Source of the DNA: Tateyamaria omphalii
GTDB taxonomy: Bacteria; Pseudomonadota; Alphaproteobacteria; Rhodobacterales; Rhodobacteraceae
NCBI RefSeq assembly: GCF_014651375.1
Contig: NZ_BMWT01000003.1
Coordinates: forward strand, 604,521-668,520
Direction of reading: 5' to 3'
Length of the DNA stretch: 64,000 nt
Position 1 is the stretch's first letter; the number at the start of each line of letters is the position of its first letter. Shown here in pieces: positions 35,959 through 45,703 of the stretch. Position numbers and translations under genes: made by a program. The notes under the pieces were generated by a model. It did no database searches and had not been told where the DNA came from. It was given only the letters and a program-made list of their open reading frames with translations.

Positions 35959-36405
35959 TCACCGGTTGGCGGAAGCCAACGCAGTTTTTTCCGTTCGAAA
36001 GCCGACCCACAGCGACGCCAGAATGCAGGCTGTAAACAAGTACAGCCCCCAAGCCACTTCCAGCCGCCCAACGCCCACGCCCTTGGCCACGGTGATGTAG
36101 ATGGCGATCAGAAAAATGTCCGCCATTGCTAACTTGCCCATCAGGCGCAACCCGGGTGCAAGGCGTGGACTGGCCATATTCCAATGCAGCAGCGCCAGCC
36201 CGATGGTCTTGGCCATCGGCGCCACCAGCGCGAACAGGGCAACGACGAGGGCCAGAAAGATATCCGTGCCCCAAAGCGACTGAAGCCCGGTCAGCACTGA
36301 AATCTCTTTCAACTTGAACAGAGGCAGCAACCCGGCCTTGAGCAATGGCGCAAACCACGAGATCGGGAACAGGATAAGCAGGGTCAGGTTGATCCAGCGA
36401 TGCAT
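35959..36405 (-). CDS. Paraquat-inducible protein A (PqiA-like) membrane protein
   Basis: 148 residues with four transmembrane segments (LTLLILFPISWFAPLL, TDIFLALVVALFALVAPM, MADIFLIAIYITVAKGVGVG, WGLYLFTACILASLW). The pattern matches the PqiA family, linked to envelope lipid transport. It lies between the MlaF-like ATPase and radA. It lacks the PqiA zinc-finger part, being the short type. Confidence 0.82.
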   Translation of the reverse strand: MHRWINLTLLILFPISWFAPLLKAGLLPLFKLKEISVLTGLQSLWGTDIFLALVVALFALVAPMAKTIGLALLHWNMASPRLAPGLRLMGKLAMADIFLIAIYITVAKGVGVGRLEVAWGLYLFTACILASLWVGFRTEKTALASANR

Positions 36406-36452
36406 GATGGCAAGTGGCCGCGCCGGAATGCTGGTGTCAAGCGCTGCGCGGC

Positions 36453-37202
36453 CTAGCGCACCGTCTCGATCGGCCCTTCCGCCCGTCCGTGAATGAACTG
36501 ATCCACGTAAGGATCCGTGGCTGCGTCAATGTCCGCGACCGGGCCGGTCCAGCGGATCTTGCCCCCGTGCAGCATCGCCACATTGTCGGCAATAGTGCGA
36601 ACGGACGTCATGTCATGGGTGATTGTCATCGTGGTCGCGCCCATCTCGGTCACGATCTCGCGGATGAGGTCGTTGATGACGCCCGCCATGATCGGATCAA
36701 GCCCGGTGGTCGGTTCGTCAAAGAAGATGATTTCAGGCTCTGCGGCGATGGCCCGCGCTAGCCCAACGCGTTTCTGCATCCCGCCGGACAACTCAGCAGG
36801 CAGACGATCCGCCACGTCTGGCGTCAGGCCCACACGCCGCAGCTTTTCGATGGCGATCTCGTGCGCCTCTGCCTTCGGGCGCGCAAGGCTGCCGCGCAAC
36901 AGGCGAAAGGCCACGTTCTGCCAGACGGGCAGGGAGTCGAATAAGGCTGCTCCCTGAAACAGCATCCCGAACCGGGCCAGAAAGGCATCCCGATCCCCGG
37001 TCTGGCTGACGTCCTGCCCGTCCACCGTGATCGTACCCTTCTCGGGTGTGACAAGACCAAGGATGGTCTTGATCGCGATGGATTTGCCGGTGCCGGACCC
37101 GCCGATGATCACCATTGACGTGCCGCGCGCAACATGCAGATCGACGCCGCGTAGAACGTGGTTATCGCCAAAACTTTTGTGGATGTTGTCGAGTGTGATC
37201 AT
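36453..37202 (-). CDS. Mla-type ABC transporter ATP-binding protein
   Basis: 249 residues. ATPase of an MCE/Mla-type phospholipid transporter. Walker A is GGSGTGKSI, signature ELSGGMQKRVGLARAI, Walker B IIFFDEPTTGLD. The start MITLDNIHKSFG at ATG 37202 is preferred to the longer open frame. It follows the MlaE-like permease by 43 bases. No MlaD gene is adjacent. Confidence 0.93.
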   Translation of the reverse strand: MITLDNIHKSFGDNHVLRGVDLHVARGTSMVIIGGSGTGKSIAIKTILGLVTPEKGTITVDGQDVSQTGDRDAFLARFGMLFQGAALFDSLPVWQNVAFRLLRGSLARPKAEAHEIAIEKLRRVGLTPDVADRLPAELSGGMQKRVGLARAIAAEPEIIFFDEPTTGLDPIMAGVINDLIREIVTEMGATTMTITHDMTSVRTIADNVAMLHGGKIRWTGPVADIDAATDPYVDQFIHGRAEGPIETVR

Positions 37203-37245
37203 CTGGCGGGGCCTGTAGCAGACAAAGAAGAGGGCGCGTTCTGGG

Positions 37246-38019
37246 TCATACGGAAAAGAACACCCCCGTGAGCACGAAATTGGCGGCAAGGATCAGCACG
37301 GCAGCAGCCTCAACCGATCCCTTGGTCGCCCGGCCCACACCTTGCGCACCCCGGCCCGAGTTCATGCCGAAATAACATCCCATCAGGGCGGCGATGCATC
37401 CGAACACTGCACCCTTCACCAAGCTGGATGTAATGTCCCGCGTTTGCAGGAAATCAACCGTGTTCTGGATGTAGGCCGCGGCATTGAACCCAAGGGTGCC
37501 TGTGGCGACGGCGTAACCACCAAAGATGCCGATCACATCACCAACGGCCACCAAAAGCGGCACAACCAGTGTGGCAGCCAGCACGCGGGGCACCGTCAGG
37601 TATTTCATGGGATGGGTCGACAGGGTGACCAATGCGTCAATCTGCTCCGTCACCTTCATCGTCGCGATCTCGGCCGCGATGGACGAGGTGACGCGCGCGG
37701 CGATCATCAGACCCACAAGGACCGGCCCTAATTCGCGTACCATGCCGATGGCAACAATCTGAGGCACCACGGCCTCAGCGTTAAAGCGGGCACCGCCCGC
37801 ATAGATTTGCAGCGCCAGCGCGCCGCCTGTGAAAATGGCCGTCAGCCCGACGACAGGCAGGGACAACCACCCGATATTCAGCAGGGCCAGGGCCAGCTCG
37901 CGGGGATAAAACGGAGGCCGCAACAGATGGGTGACAGCGCTGCCAAAAAACATCGCCACCCGGCCAATGGCGGCCAGCAGGCCCAGCGTTGCCCGCCCAA
38001 GTGCTGCAATCCAACTCAT
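37246..38019 (-). CDS. Mla-type ABC transporter permease
   Basis: 257 residues, an MlaE-family inner membrane permease with about five to six membrane segments. The loop YVEQ-like region of the family is seen as [20 protein letters not shown]. It overlaps the alr gene stop by 4 bases and precedes the ATPase. Probably part of a lipid transporter that maintains the outer membrane. Confidence 0.93.
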   Translation of the reverse strand: MSWIAALGRATLGLLAAIGRVAMFFGSAVTHLLRPPFYPRELALALLNIGWLSLPVVGLTAIFTGGALALQIYAGGARFNAEAVVPQIVAIGMVRELGPVLVGLMIAARVTSSIAAEIATMKVTEQIDALVTLSTHPMKYLTVPRVLAATLVVPLLVAVGDVIGIFGGYAVATGTLGFNAAAYIQNTVDFLQTRDITSSLVKGAVFGCIAALMGCYFGMNSGRGAQGVGRATKGSVEAAAVLILAANFVLTGVFFSV

Positions 38020-39050
38020 GCCAACAGGCTCCGCTGATAGCGCATGCCAAGGGAGGTCAGGATTTCATAACCGATCGTACCAGCGGCTTCGGCCACCGTG
38101 TCGACGGATTGATGGCGACCCATAAGCTGCAACTCCGCCGGATCATGTCCCAGTGTGGTCACATCGGCAGTGATCAGGTCCATGGACACACGGCCCACCA
38201 CCGGGCAGGGCGTGTCACCCGCGTATAGCGTTGCCTTGGGACCCATTGCGCGGATCAACCCGTCAGCATACCCACCTGAAACGGTGGCGACGCGGCTGTC
38301 ACGCGGGGCAATCCAAGTGTTGCCGTAACCCACGCTTTCGCCCTGCAAGACATCCCGAACCTGAATAACGGGCAGATCAAGAGTGACCACCGGGGTCGCG
38401 TCCGCAAAGGGCAACCCGCCATAAAGCCCAATCCCGGGGCGTGTCATGTCAAAGTGATAGTCCGGGCCAAGAATGGTCCCACCCGTGGCGGCGAGAGAGC
38501 GGGGAATGTCCAACCCGTCTGTCATTGCTCGAAACTCGGCCAATTGGCGCGCATTCATGGGATGATCGGGCTCATCCGCACAGGCCAGATGTGACATTAT
38601 CAAAATAGGGCCTTGGGCGATGGCAATGTCGCGCACGGCGGACCATTCGGCAGGCTCCATACCCAAGCGGTTCATCCCGCTGTCCAGTTGAATGCCAAAA
38701 GGGGCACCCGGCAGCGCTTCGACATGGCGCAGCATCTGATCGACAGAGTTGAGCAGCGGGGTCAAGGCTGCTTCGCGGATTGCGTTAGTATCGCCCGCCA
38801 TGTGACCGGAAAAGACATAGATCGCGGGCCCCTGACCAATCGCCCCGCGCAGCGTGTTGCCCTCTTCGGCCGTGGCGACAAAAAAGCTGCGTACGCCGGC
38901 GCGCACAAGTGCACGGCCCACGACAGGCGCGCCCAGGCCGTAGCCATTGGCCTTGACCACCGCACCAGTTTCGCAGGCACTGAGTGCATCAAGAGATTGC
39001 CAATTGCGCACAAGCGCGCCGAGGTCGATAGAGAGGGTCGCAGATGTCAT
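38016..39050 (-). CDS. alr: Alanine racemase
   Basis: 344 residues. PLP enzyme making D-alanine for the cell wall. The PLP lysine is in [12 protein letters not shown] (about residue 33), and the catalytic tyrosine region is [12 protein letters not shown] 39050 is chosen although the frame is open upstream. It overlaps mlaE by 4 bases. Confidence 0.95.
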   Translation of the reverse strand: MTSATLSIDLGALVRNWQSLDALSACETGAVVKANGYGLGAPVVGRALVRAGVRSFFVATAEEGNTLRGAIGQGPAIYVFSGHMAGDTNAIREAALTPLLNSVDQMLRHVEALPGAPFGIQLDSGMNRLGMEPAEWSAVRDIAIAQGPILIMSHLACADEPDHPMNARQLAEFRAMTDGLDIPRSLAATGGTILGPDYHFDMTRPGIGLYGGLPFADATPVVTLDLPVIQVRDVLQGESVGYGNTWIAPRDSRVATVSGGYADGLIRAMGPKATLYAGDTPCPVVGRVSMDLITADVTTLGHDPAELQLMGRHQSVDTVAEAAGTIGYEILTSLGMRYQRSLLA

Positions 39051-39106
39051 GACCGGCTGTTTGGCAGGACGACGCGGATTGGTGAAGGGGAAAATGTGAT
39101 GTCGGC

Positions 39107-39895
39107 TCAGGGCAGCGCAAAGATGTCGCGGTTTCGTTCCCAGATTTCCTCCCCGATCAGGCAGTTGTAGGGCACGCTTGCCTGCGCCCGCCACAGCCGT
39201 GCAGGCTGTCCGGCAATCTCCAACACCAGCTTGCGCCGCACCGCATCCTCAAACTCCGCCCAATCGGTGACAGGCAGCACAAAGGCGCCGGTGCCGCCAA
39301 TGACACAGGCGGTGTAGTAGACATCAAGGTCAGGTATGTTCCACCGGGACGTAAATCCATCATCCTGGGTCATCAGCGGCAGCCCATTGATCGTGATGCC
39401 GCGCGCCAGAACGGCATCTCGGGCCTGCGTGACCGGGCGCCCCATGTTGTTCGGGCCGTCCCCCGATACGTCGATGACACGGCGCAAACCATCAAAGGCG
39501 TTATCATCAATGCTGTCGGCGGCGTGGATTAACGCCCCGGAAATGGAGGTGCGGCGCATCGCATCGTCAAAATGGGCCGTGATCTGATTTGCGATTCTGG
39601 ACGCATCATCGGGCATCGCCAAGACGGTCCAGGGGACAATTACCCGTTGGTCATGGGACCCGGCCCATTCAACATAGGTGATCGCGATGCGGCCCAGAAA
39701 ACCACTATTGATGGCGGCCTGCACCTCTGGCGACTGTAGCGCAGTTGCATAGCCACGCCGCTGGATTTCCAACTCGTAAGGCTGCATCGAGCGGCTCACA
39801 TCAACGGCGAGGAACAGCTCGACATCAACCTCGGTTCGCTCCTGCGCCTGCACGACCGAGCCAACACACACCAAGAAAACAAGAAACCAACGCAT
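39107..39895 (-). CDS. DUF1194 protein with von Willebrand A-like domain
   Basis: 262 residues with a signal peptide ([18 protein letters not shown]). The mature part begins with [15 protein letters not shown], a MIDAS-like DxSxS motif, and has [13 protein letters not shown]. These are marks of the DUF1194 group, periplasmic vWA-like proteins of unknown role. ATG 39895 is preferred over the upstream in-frame start. Confidence 0.88.
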   Translation of the reverse strand: MRWFLVFLVCVGSVVQAQERTEVDVELFLAVDVSRSMQPYELEIQRRGYATALQSPEVQAAINSGFLGRIAITYVEWAGSHDQRVIVPWTVLAMPDDASRIANQITAHFDDAMRRTSISGALIHAADSIDDNAFDGLRRVIDVSGDGPNNMGRPVTQARDAVLARGITINGLPLMTQDDGFTSRWNIPDLDVYYTACVIGGTGAFVLPVTDWAEFEDAVRRKLVLEIAGQPARLWRAQASVPYNCLIGEEIWERNRDIFALP

Positions 39896-39960
39896 GCTGA
39901 CACTGTGCCGGGCGCGCGTAACGCTGTCCAATCACAACCCGGCCATGCAGCATCTTCTGA

Positions 39961-40030
39961 CAATAAATACCACGGGGACGCCGCAGGCGGGGGCAGAGCC
40001 CCAAAAACTTTGGCGTCGCGCGCAGCGCGT
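39961..40030 (-). repeat. Intergenic hairpin element downstream of dnaB
   Basis: Read on the minus strand: a GCGC-rich stem, then a T-run (AAAGTTTTT), then GGGGC-TCT-GCCCC (39990-40002), a second GC-rich hairpin and TATTTATTG. It looks like the composite palindromic elements scattered through Rhodobacteraceae genomes, though I cannot compare copies here. It could stop transcription of dnaB. Confidence 0.5.
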
Positions 40031-40038
40031 CCTTTGGA

Positions 40039-41532
40039 TCAGAACCCGGTGTCGCCACCGCCGCCTTGCTGCCAGGGCTGCACAAGGTTGCCGAAACGGG
40101 TAAAGCGGCCCTCAAAGCTCAAGTCCACCGTACCGATGGGGCCGTGACGCTGCTTGCCGATGATGACTTCTGCGCGACCATGCAGCCGTTCCATCTCTTC
40201 CTGCCACTTGGCCATCGCTTCCAGATCGTGATCGCCGGGTTTTTCACGCTCTTTATAATACTCTTCGCGGAACACGAACATGACCACGTCGGCGTCCTGC
40301 TCGATCGAGCCCGATTCCCGCAAGTCGGACAGTTGCGGCCGCTTGTCTTCGCGGCTTTCGACCTGACGCGACAGCTGGGACAGCGCGATGACCGGGATGT
40401 TCAATTCCTTGGCGATGGCCTTGAGGCCCATGGAGATCTCGGCAATCTCCTGCACCCGGTTGTCCGCGCCGCCGCGCACCAGCTGCAAATAGTCAACCAT
40501 CAGCACATCCAACCCATGGGTCCGCTTCAACCGCCGCGCGCGGGCGGCAAGCTGTGCAATCGGGATGGCGGGCGTGTCGTCGATGAACAGTGGGCAGGCC
40601 TCAAGCTGCTTGGCCGCGTCCACAAAGCGCCGGAACTCCGCCTCGGTCATGTCCCCACGGCGGATGTTTTCTGACGGCACCTCTGCAGCTTCGGAGAGGA
40701 TACGCGCAGCCAACTGCTCGGCGCTCATCTCGAGTGAATAGAAACCGACAACACCACCCTCGATGGCGCCCTCGGACCCGTCCGGCTTAAGCCCCTTCTT
40801 GTACGCCTTGGCAATGTTGAAGGCGATATTGGTGGCCAGCGATGTTTTCCCCATCGACGGACGACCTGCAAGGATCAGAAGATCAGACGGGTGCAAGCCC
40901 CCAAGCTTCTTGTCCATATCGATCAGACCGGTCGAGATGCCCGCAAGCCCGCCCTCGCGCTGATAGGCGGCATTGGCGACGTTAACTGCGTCCGTTACGG
41001 CCTTGAGAAAGCTTTGAAAACCACCCTCTGAGGTGCCTTGTTCGGCCAGCTTGTAGAGCGCCTGTTCGGCTTCGACGATCTGTTCCTTAGGCTCTGACGC
41101 CACATCGACTTTGGCCGCTTTCGCGCTGATGTCGCGGCCCAATTGGATCAAGTCGCGCCGCACGGCAAGGTCATAGATCATCTGCGCATAGTCGCGCACG
41201 GCAAAGGCACTGATGGCCGCCCCCGCAAGGCGGGCAAGATAGGCCGGACCGCCCAGCTCCTTCAGCCCCTCATCGTCTTCCATGAACGCCTTGAGCGTCA
41301 CCGGAGAGGCAAGGTTGTTCTTGGCAATCCGGGCCGCCGAAATCTCGAAAATGCGGGCGTGAACCGGGTCATAGAAATGGGTCGGATTGATGATCGCCGC
41401 GACACGGTCATAGATGTCGTTGTTAGTCAGGATCGCGCCCAGCAACTGCTGCTCTGCCTCGATCGAGTGGGGCATGGTCTCGGCATCCTGAACCGCCACC
41501 CCGGTCGGATTGATTGCTGCAATCTCGTTCAT
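40039..41532 (-). CDS. dnaB: Replicative DNA helicase DnaB
   Basis: 497 residues. Hexameric helicase that opens the fork. The N-terminal helical domain starts with PHSIEAEQQLLGAILTNN; the RecA-like part has Walker A GRPSMGKTSLATN and Walker B VLMVDYLQL. The frame is open upstream, but MNEIAAINPTG at ATG 41532 fits. No intein is present. A cluster of DnaA-box-like sequences lies just upstream. Confidence 0.97.
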   Translation of the reverse strand: MNEIAAINPTGVAVQDAETMPHSIEAEQQLLGAILTNNDIYDRVAAIINPTHFYDPVHARIFEISAARIAKNNLASPVTLKAFMEDDEGLKELGGPAYLARLAGAAISAFAVRDYAQMIYDLAVRRDLIQLGRDISAKAAKVDVASEPKEQIVEAEQALYKLAEQGTSEGGFQSFLKAVTDAVNVANAAYQREGGLAGISTGLIDMDKKLGGLHPSDLLILAGRPSMGKTSLATNIAFNIAKAYKKGLKPDGSEGAIEGGVVGFYSLEMSAEQLAARILSEAAEVPSENIRRGDMTEAEFRRFVDAAKQLEACPLFIDDTPAIPIAQLAARARRLKRTHGLDVLMVDYLQLVRGGADNRVQEIAEISMGLKAIAKELNIPVIALSQLSRQVESREDKRPQLSDLRESGSIEQDADVVMFVFREEYYKEREKPGDHDLEAMAKWQEEMERLHGRAEVIIGKQRHGPIGTVDLSFEGRFTRFGNLVQPWQQGGGGDTGF

Positions 41533-41620
41533 CGCCCCACTCTCTGCTCGTTGTTTTATTGTCCCCGCGTTCCGGGTGTCTTGCCACAAGCGCATAGGCG
41601 TTGAAAACCGGGAGCAAGTC

Positions 41621-41770
41621 TGTGGAAAACCCGGTGGATGCTCCAAAAACGCGGTTTACACTTTCCCACATATGGCAATGGCGTCTTGTACGCATACCAC
41701 ATCTGCGCAGTGCCATGCAAAAGAATCATGGTTTTGCACACTGTTCCACAGCCAGAAGCCGGGTGGAAAA
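41621..41770. promoter_or_regulatory. Cluster of DnaA-box-like sequences between pyrE and dnaB
   Basis: TTWTNCACA matches: TTTTCCACA (41621-41629, minus strand) and TTTTGCACA (41732-41740). One-mismatch sites: TTTCCCACA (41662), TGTTCCACA (41742) and TTTTCCACC (41762, minus). Five in 150 bases. This suggests DnaA control of dnaB; an origin is less likely because no origin-type AT-rich unwinding region is evident. Confidence 0.45.
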
Positions 41771-41802
41771 AGCGCAAACGGAGCCGTATCGGCGAAGTTC
41801 CG

Positions 41803-42477
41803 TTACGTCCGGGCGGCCTGCCACGCGCGCGGGTCGTTCAGGAACGCCTCGACACCGTCCAAAGTTGCGGCGTCGAATGCGCCGGATGCCTTGGCCTCGG
41901 ACAATACATCCCACCACGTGCACAGGTGATGCAGCGCTACGCCATGATCGCCGAGCGTCTTCTCGGTCTCGGGGAAAATGCCGTAGTAGAAAATGACGGC
42001 TGTGTGTGCGCAGGTGGCTCCGGCATCGCGGATCGCATCCACAAAGCTGAGTTTCGATCCGCCGTCCGTCGTCAGATCCTCGACCAACAGGACGCGCTGG
42101 CCATCGGTCATGTCGCCTTCGATCCGGGCGCCTTTGCCATATCCCTTGGGTTTCTTGCGCACATAGGTCATGGGCAGCGCCATGCGTTCGGCCACAAAGG
42201 CGGCAAAGGGAATTCCTGCAGTCTCTCCGCCCGCGATGTTGTCGAATGCCTCAAATCCCGCATTGCGCATGACGGTCACCGTCAGAAAATCCATCAATGT
42301 CGACCGGATGCGCGGGTAAGAGATCAGCTTGCGGCAGTCGATATAGGTCGGGCTTGGCAGTCCGGAGGCCAAGGTGAACGGCTCGGCCGCGTTGAAATGC
42401 ACCGCCTTGATTTCCAGAAGCATGCGGGCCGTCAGGCGGGCCATTTCTTCGGATGTCGGATAGCTTGTTGGGATCAT
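41803..42477 (-). CDS. pyrE: Orotate phosphoribosyltransferase
   Basis: 224 residues. Converts orotate and PRPP to orotidine monophosphate in pyrimidine synthesis. The PRPP motif is [14 protein letters not shown] (about residues 122-135), and the [20 protein letters not shown] start is diagnostic. It follows pyrC on the same strand with a dispersed repeat in between. Confidence 0.95.
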   Translation of the reverse strand: MIPTSYPTSEEMARLTARMLLEIKAVHFNAAEPFTLASGLPSPTYIDCRKLISYPRIRSTLMDFLTVTVMRNAGFEAFDNIAGGETAGIPFAAFVAERMALPMTYVRKKPKGYGKGARIEGDMTDGQRVLLVEDLTTDGGSKLSFVDAIRDAGATCAHTAVIFYYGIFPETEKTLGDHGVALHHLCTWWDVLSEAKASGAFDAATLDGVEAFLNDPRAWQAART

Positions 42478-42520
42478 GGCGTTTTGCTTTCGGGCTGGGT
42501 GCTGCGTGGAGAGGGCGGGA

Positions 42521-42553
42521 GCCTCCGGCGGGGATTTTTTGAAACAGGGAAGT
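42521..42553 (+). repeat. Dispersed intergenic repeat, copy 3
   Basis: GCCTCCGGCGGGGATTTTTT followed by GAAACAGGGAAGT, near-identical to the copy at 3005-3037. It sits between pyrE and pyrC, both on the minus strand, with its T-run on the plus strand. It runs into the stop codon of pyrC. Confidence 0.55.
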
Positions 42554-43584
42554 TACTGGACGGACCACATCAGATCAAAGCCGGGATCAAAGACGGTGAC
42601 GGGGCCTTCGTCTGTGTCCACGTGGCTGGGCAGTGTTGGTGCGGACTTGACCAGCGTGACCGTGCCTTTGTTGATCGGTAGGCCATAGAATTTGGGTCCG
42701 TTTCGTGACGTGAAGGCTTCCAGCCGATCCAGTGCGCTCTCTTCTTCGAAGACCTGCGCAAGGATTGGCAGTGTGTTGGGGGCAGTGAAGCAGCCGGCGC
42801 AGCCGCAGGGCAGTAGCTTGTTCGCATCCGTGTGCGGTGCGCTGTCCGTGCCCAGAAAAAACCGTGCCTCGCCGCTGGTGGCAGCGGCCCGCAGGGCAAG
42901 CCTGTGTTCCTCGCGTTTGGCAACAGGCAAACAATAGTAGTGCGGCTTGATCCCACCGGCGAGGATGTGGTTGCGGTTGATAACAAGGTGGTGCGTGGTG
43001 ATGGTCGCACCAAGACTGTCATCCTGTGCGCGGGCGTAGTCGACCGCGTTCGACGTGGTGATATGTTCCATCACGACGCGCAAACCGGGTGTGGCACGGC
43101 GGATCGGGTCAAGAACCCGGTCAATGAACACCGCCTCGCGGTCAAAGATGTCGATGTCGTGGTCGGTCACTTCCCCATGCACACACAGGGGCAGGCCAAT
43201 CTCGGCCATGCGCTCCAGCACCGGGCGTATGTTGTCGAAGTTGGTCACACCCGAGGCGGAGTTGGTGGTCGCGCCTGCAGGATACAGTTTGACGGCTTTG
43301 ACCAGCCCGCTCTGATGTGCGGCAGTCACGTCGTCTGCATCCGTATCCTCGGTCAGATACAGCGTCATCAACGGATCAAAGTCCATGCCGTCGGGCAGGG
43401 CGGACAGAATGCGATCGCGATAGGCCGCGGCCTGATCCCCTGTGACAACCGGGGGCACGAGGTTGGGCATGATGATGGCACGGGCAAAGTCGCGTGCGGT
43501 CCAAGGCAACACGGCGCGCATCATTGCGCCATCGCGCAAGTGCAGATGCCAATCGTCAGGGCGGGCAATGGTCAATGAAGTCAT
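42553..43584 (-). CDS. pyrC: Dihydroorotase
   Basis: 343 residues. Makes dihydroorotate from carbamoyl aspartate. The zinc motif [10 protein letters not shown] at the start, the [10 protein letters not shown] region with the carbamylated lysine and GTDSAPHT are typical of the class II (E. coli-type) enzyme. It precedes pyrE. Confidence 0.95.
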   Translation of the reverse strand: MTSLTIARPDDWHLHLRDGAMMRAVLPWTARDFARAIIMPNLVPPVVTGDQAAAYRDRILSALPDGMDFDPLMTLYLTEDTDADDVTAAHQSGLVKAVKLYPAGATTNSASGVTNFDNIRPVLERMAEIGLPLCVHGEVTDHDIDIFDREAVFIDRVLDPIRRATPGLRVVMEHITTSNAVDYARAQDDSLGATITTHHLVINRNHILAGGIKPHYYCLPVAKREEHRLALRAAATSGEARFFLGTDSAPHTDANKLLPCGCAGCFTAPNTLPILAQVFEEESALDRLEAFTSRNGPKFYGLPINKGTVTLVKSAPTLPSHVDTDEGPVTVFDPGFDLMWSVQ

Positions 43585-43617
43585 GCGCCGCCGTTAACAT
43601 GGGCGCAGGGCCGGTTT

Positions 43618-44568
43618 CTAGTCCCCGTCGTCGCTGGGGAATTGTCGGCGCGCTTCGATCTCGGCCAGACGGCGCTGGAAACGTGGGGCGCGCTTCATGC
43701 GCTCCACGACATTGCGCGCCATCATATAGGTCAGATCAATCCGTTCATCACGGTCCAGCGCGGCCATGACCCTGCGCAAATAGCCCGGATAAGTGCGCCG
43801 GGCACGATAGACCTTGGCAAATTGCAAATCGTCCAATGCACCTTCGGCGGCCATTTCCAGAAGGTCCGGCAGCACATTCATGTTGACCAGATCGCTCTGG
43901 ATTGCATCGCCCATGTTGCGCAGCTGGTACTGAGTGACACCTGCGCGGGTAAACAGCGCTGCGTGCATGGCATCCAGCCGTTCAACAGGGTCATACAGGA
44001 CGTAAGCCTGTGCACAGGCGTCCAGCATGTCCGGTGCATAACCGTAGCGCGACGTGAAATCAGTGCGCCGCATCTCGATGAACCGATCATCCCATTCCGT
44101 CACGCGCGGGTCCAGCGTGGCCTGCGGCTGAATGAGAAGCACATGCGACCCAGGTGCAGCCACGGAGTAGGCCGCTGCGGCGTACCCACAAGGCCCCGCA
44201 CCGTAAAACAGTATGGATTCGAAGTCGTCAAAAAAACCATCGTCGATCATCTGATCAAACAAGGCAATCACGTGCCTGTCGCGAAACCAGGTATCACCGT
44301 CCGAGGCGATACACAGATGTGACCAATCGTTGTCGCGTACCATCGACCAACCCAGCGGCTCGGCGCGGTCAGACAATGCGCGCATGCCCTGTACCGATTC
44401 GAACGTCACCACCAACGTTTCGCCTCGCCGAATATGGGCAGCAAAGTGCTTGCGCCCAAGCTGTCGAAAGAAGCCTTGTTTTTCAACGGTTTGTGCCAGA
44501 CGGGACAGCCACTCGGCTTTCGGAAGATCAGCCAGATCCGACTCGAACGGAATCTCTTGGTCCTGCAT
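43618..44568 (-). CDS. Alpha/beta-hydrolase-like protein lacking the nucleophile serine
   Basis: 316 residues. The centre ILFYGAGPCGYAAAAYSVAA (about residues 122-141) and LLIQPQATLDP resemble the G-x-S-x-G-G-Y-A turn of alpha/beta hydrolase-like proteins near glycan genes, but the Ser is Gly here. As I recall, relatives are sometimes labelled PAPS reductase; I see no motif for that. ATG 44568 is chosen. It lies 88 bases downstream of the glycosyltransferase operon and may belong to it. Confidence 0.75.
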   Translation of the reverse strand: MQDQEIPFESDLADLPKAEWLSRLAQTVEKQGFFRQLGRKHFAAHIRRGETLVVTFESVQGMRALSDRAEPLGWSMVRDNDWSHLCIASDGDTWFRDRHVIALFDQMIDDGFFDDFESILFYGAGPCGYAAAAYSVAAPGSHVLLIQPQATLDPRVTEWDDRFIEMRRTDFTSRYGYAPDMLDACAQAYVLYDPVERLDAMHAALFTRAGVTQYQLRNMGDAIQSDLVNMNVLPDLLEMAAEGALDDLQFAKVYRARRTYPGYLRRVMAALDRDERIDLTYMMARNVVERMKRAPRFQRRLAEIEARRQFPSDDGD

Positions 44569-44656
44569 TGCTCTATCCTCATATCCCGCATTTGAACCAC
44601 GGGTTGAGGAACGGGGTACTGCCGCAATGGGGCAAAAATGGGGAAAATTTGAGTGA

Positions 44657-45703
44657 CTATTGCGCCGAACGACGCGCAAGGTTCGCGTATCGCACCATAA
44701 ATTGTGCAGCCTTTTGCGGCACCGGCCGTGACGGCGGCGTCATCAACAGACGGCCAAACAGGGCGCGAAATGGTTCTTGCTGCATCAATTCGTCAAACCG
44801 GGATTTGCGCCAGGCAACGGCACTTTCGTGCAGTTCTGCCACGATTGCGTCGGACTTGAGTTCCGTGAGATAAACATCGCGCTGCTCTGTATAGCGGCCA
44901 ATGGACCGGTCTTCCTCTACGCTGAAATTCCGTTCGACCCAGTAGTCGATATCGAGCATGTCATCCGCGTGCACGGCGCGGCCTCTGTCCGCCTTCAAAA
45001 CGTAGCTTTCCATGGACCCAAGAGGGTAGTGGTTAAGCTGCGCCAACCCGTAATTCGACTGACCAAAGTTCGAAAACAGCCGGCGGGTCTTGAACAAGTC
45101 CGGCAGTAAGCGCCCGTGCCCATCAAACCACCGCGCCTGCGCAATCTTGCGGTCATCCACATCGCGTGGCCGGTGCACGCCCGGTTTGCGATAGGTGCCA
45201 TCATTCGCATAGAGCGTTTTGAACATGGACGCGCGCCATGGCCAGTACAGGATCTCAGGCGCGGCCTTCGGAAACATATCCGTAACCGGTTGGTCCAGAT
45301 ATCGAACCTGGCCATTATTGCCGAACAATCGCCATGTCAGTGTGATCGCTGTGGCTTCGGGCAGGGCCGCATGAAGTGCGGCCAGCGTTCCGTCGCCGGT
45401 GTGGATATTGACAAACTCATCTATATCGAGCGGCAAAATCCAATCCGCTGTCTTGACCTGCTCCATCTTTGCAGCGGCTCTCAGTGCCGTGAATTGAATG
45501 CCTCCATTGTCGTAAGGGCCTTCATTCCGCACATGGGTCAGCCGGCCAAGCGCGGCCAGCCGATCCAGCATGGTGTCGGTGCCATCATCACAATCGTTTG
45601 AAAAGACAAGGAAATCGTCAAACCCGACAGCGCGGTGATGGGCAAGCCACTCCAACAGGAACGCGGCCTCATTCCGGACAGTCAACAGCGCAAGATGCGT
45701 CAC
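44657..45703 (-). CDS. Glycosyltransferase family 2-like protein
   Basis: 348 residues. The N-terminal ALLTVRNEAAFLLEWLAHHR, FSNDCDDGTDTMLDRL and the metal-binding LPLDIDEFVNIH mark a GT2-like enzyme with the same layout as its neighbours. GTG 45703 is chosen because it overlaps the stop of the FkbM gene (GTGA), although the frame is open to 45823. It is the last coupled gene of the operon before a gap. The acceptor is unknown. Confidence 0.85.
   Translation of the reverse strand: MTHLALLTVRNEAAFLLEWLAHHRAVGFDDFLVFSNDCDDGTDTMLDRLAALGRLTHVRNEGPYDNGGIQFTALRAAAKMEQVKTADWILPLDIDEFVNIHTGDGTLAALHAALPEATAITLTWRLFGNNGQVRYLDQPVTDMFPKAAPEILYWPWRASMFKTLYANDGTYRKPGVHRPRDVDDRKIAQARWFDGHGRLLPDLFKTRRLFSNFGQSNYGLAQLNHYPLGSMESYVLKADRGRAVHADDMLDIDYWVERNFSVEEDRSIGRYTEQRDVYLTELKSDAIVAELHESAVAWRKSRFDELMQQEPFRALFGRLLMTPPSRPVPQKAAQFMVRYANLARRSAQ

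Noticed and set aside
41621..41770. Origin of replication
   Set aside because: DnaA-box-like sites are present, but no AT-rich unwinding region or origin-type neighbours such as dnaA, dnaN or parA/parB are seen.
43618..44568. Naming this gene phosphoadenosine phosphosulfate reductase
   Set aside because: I recall this label on similar proteins, but no PAPS reductase motif is visible.
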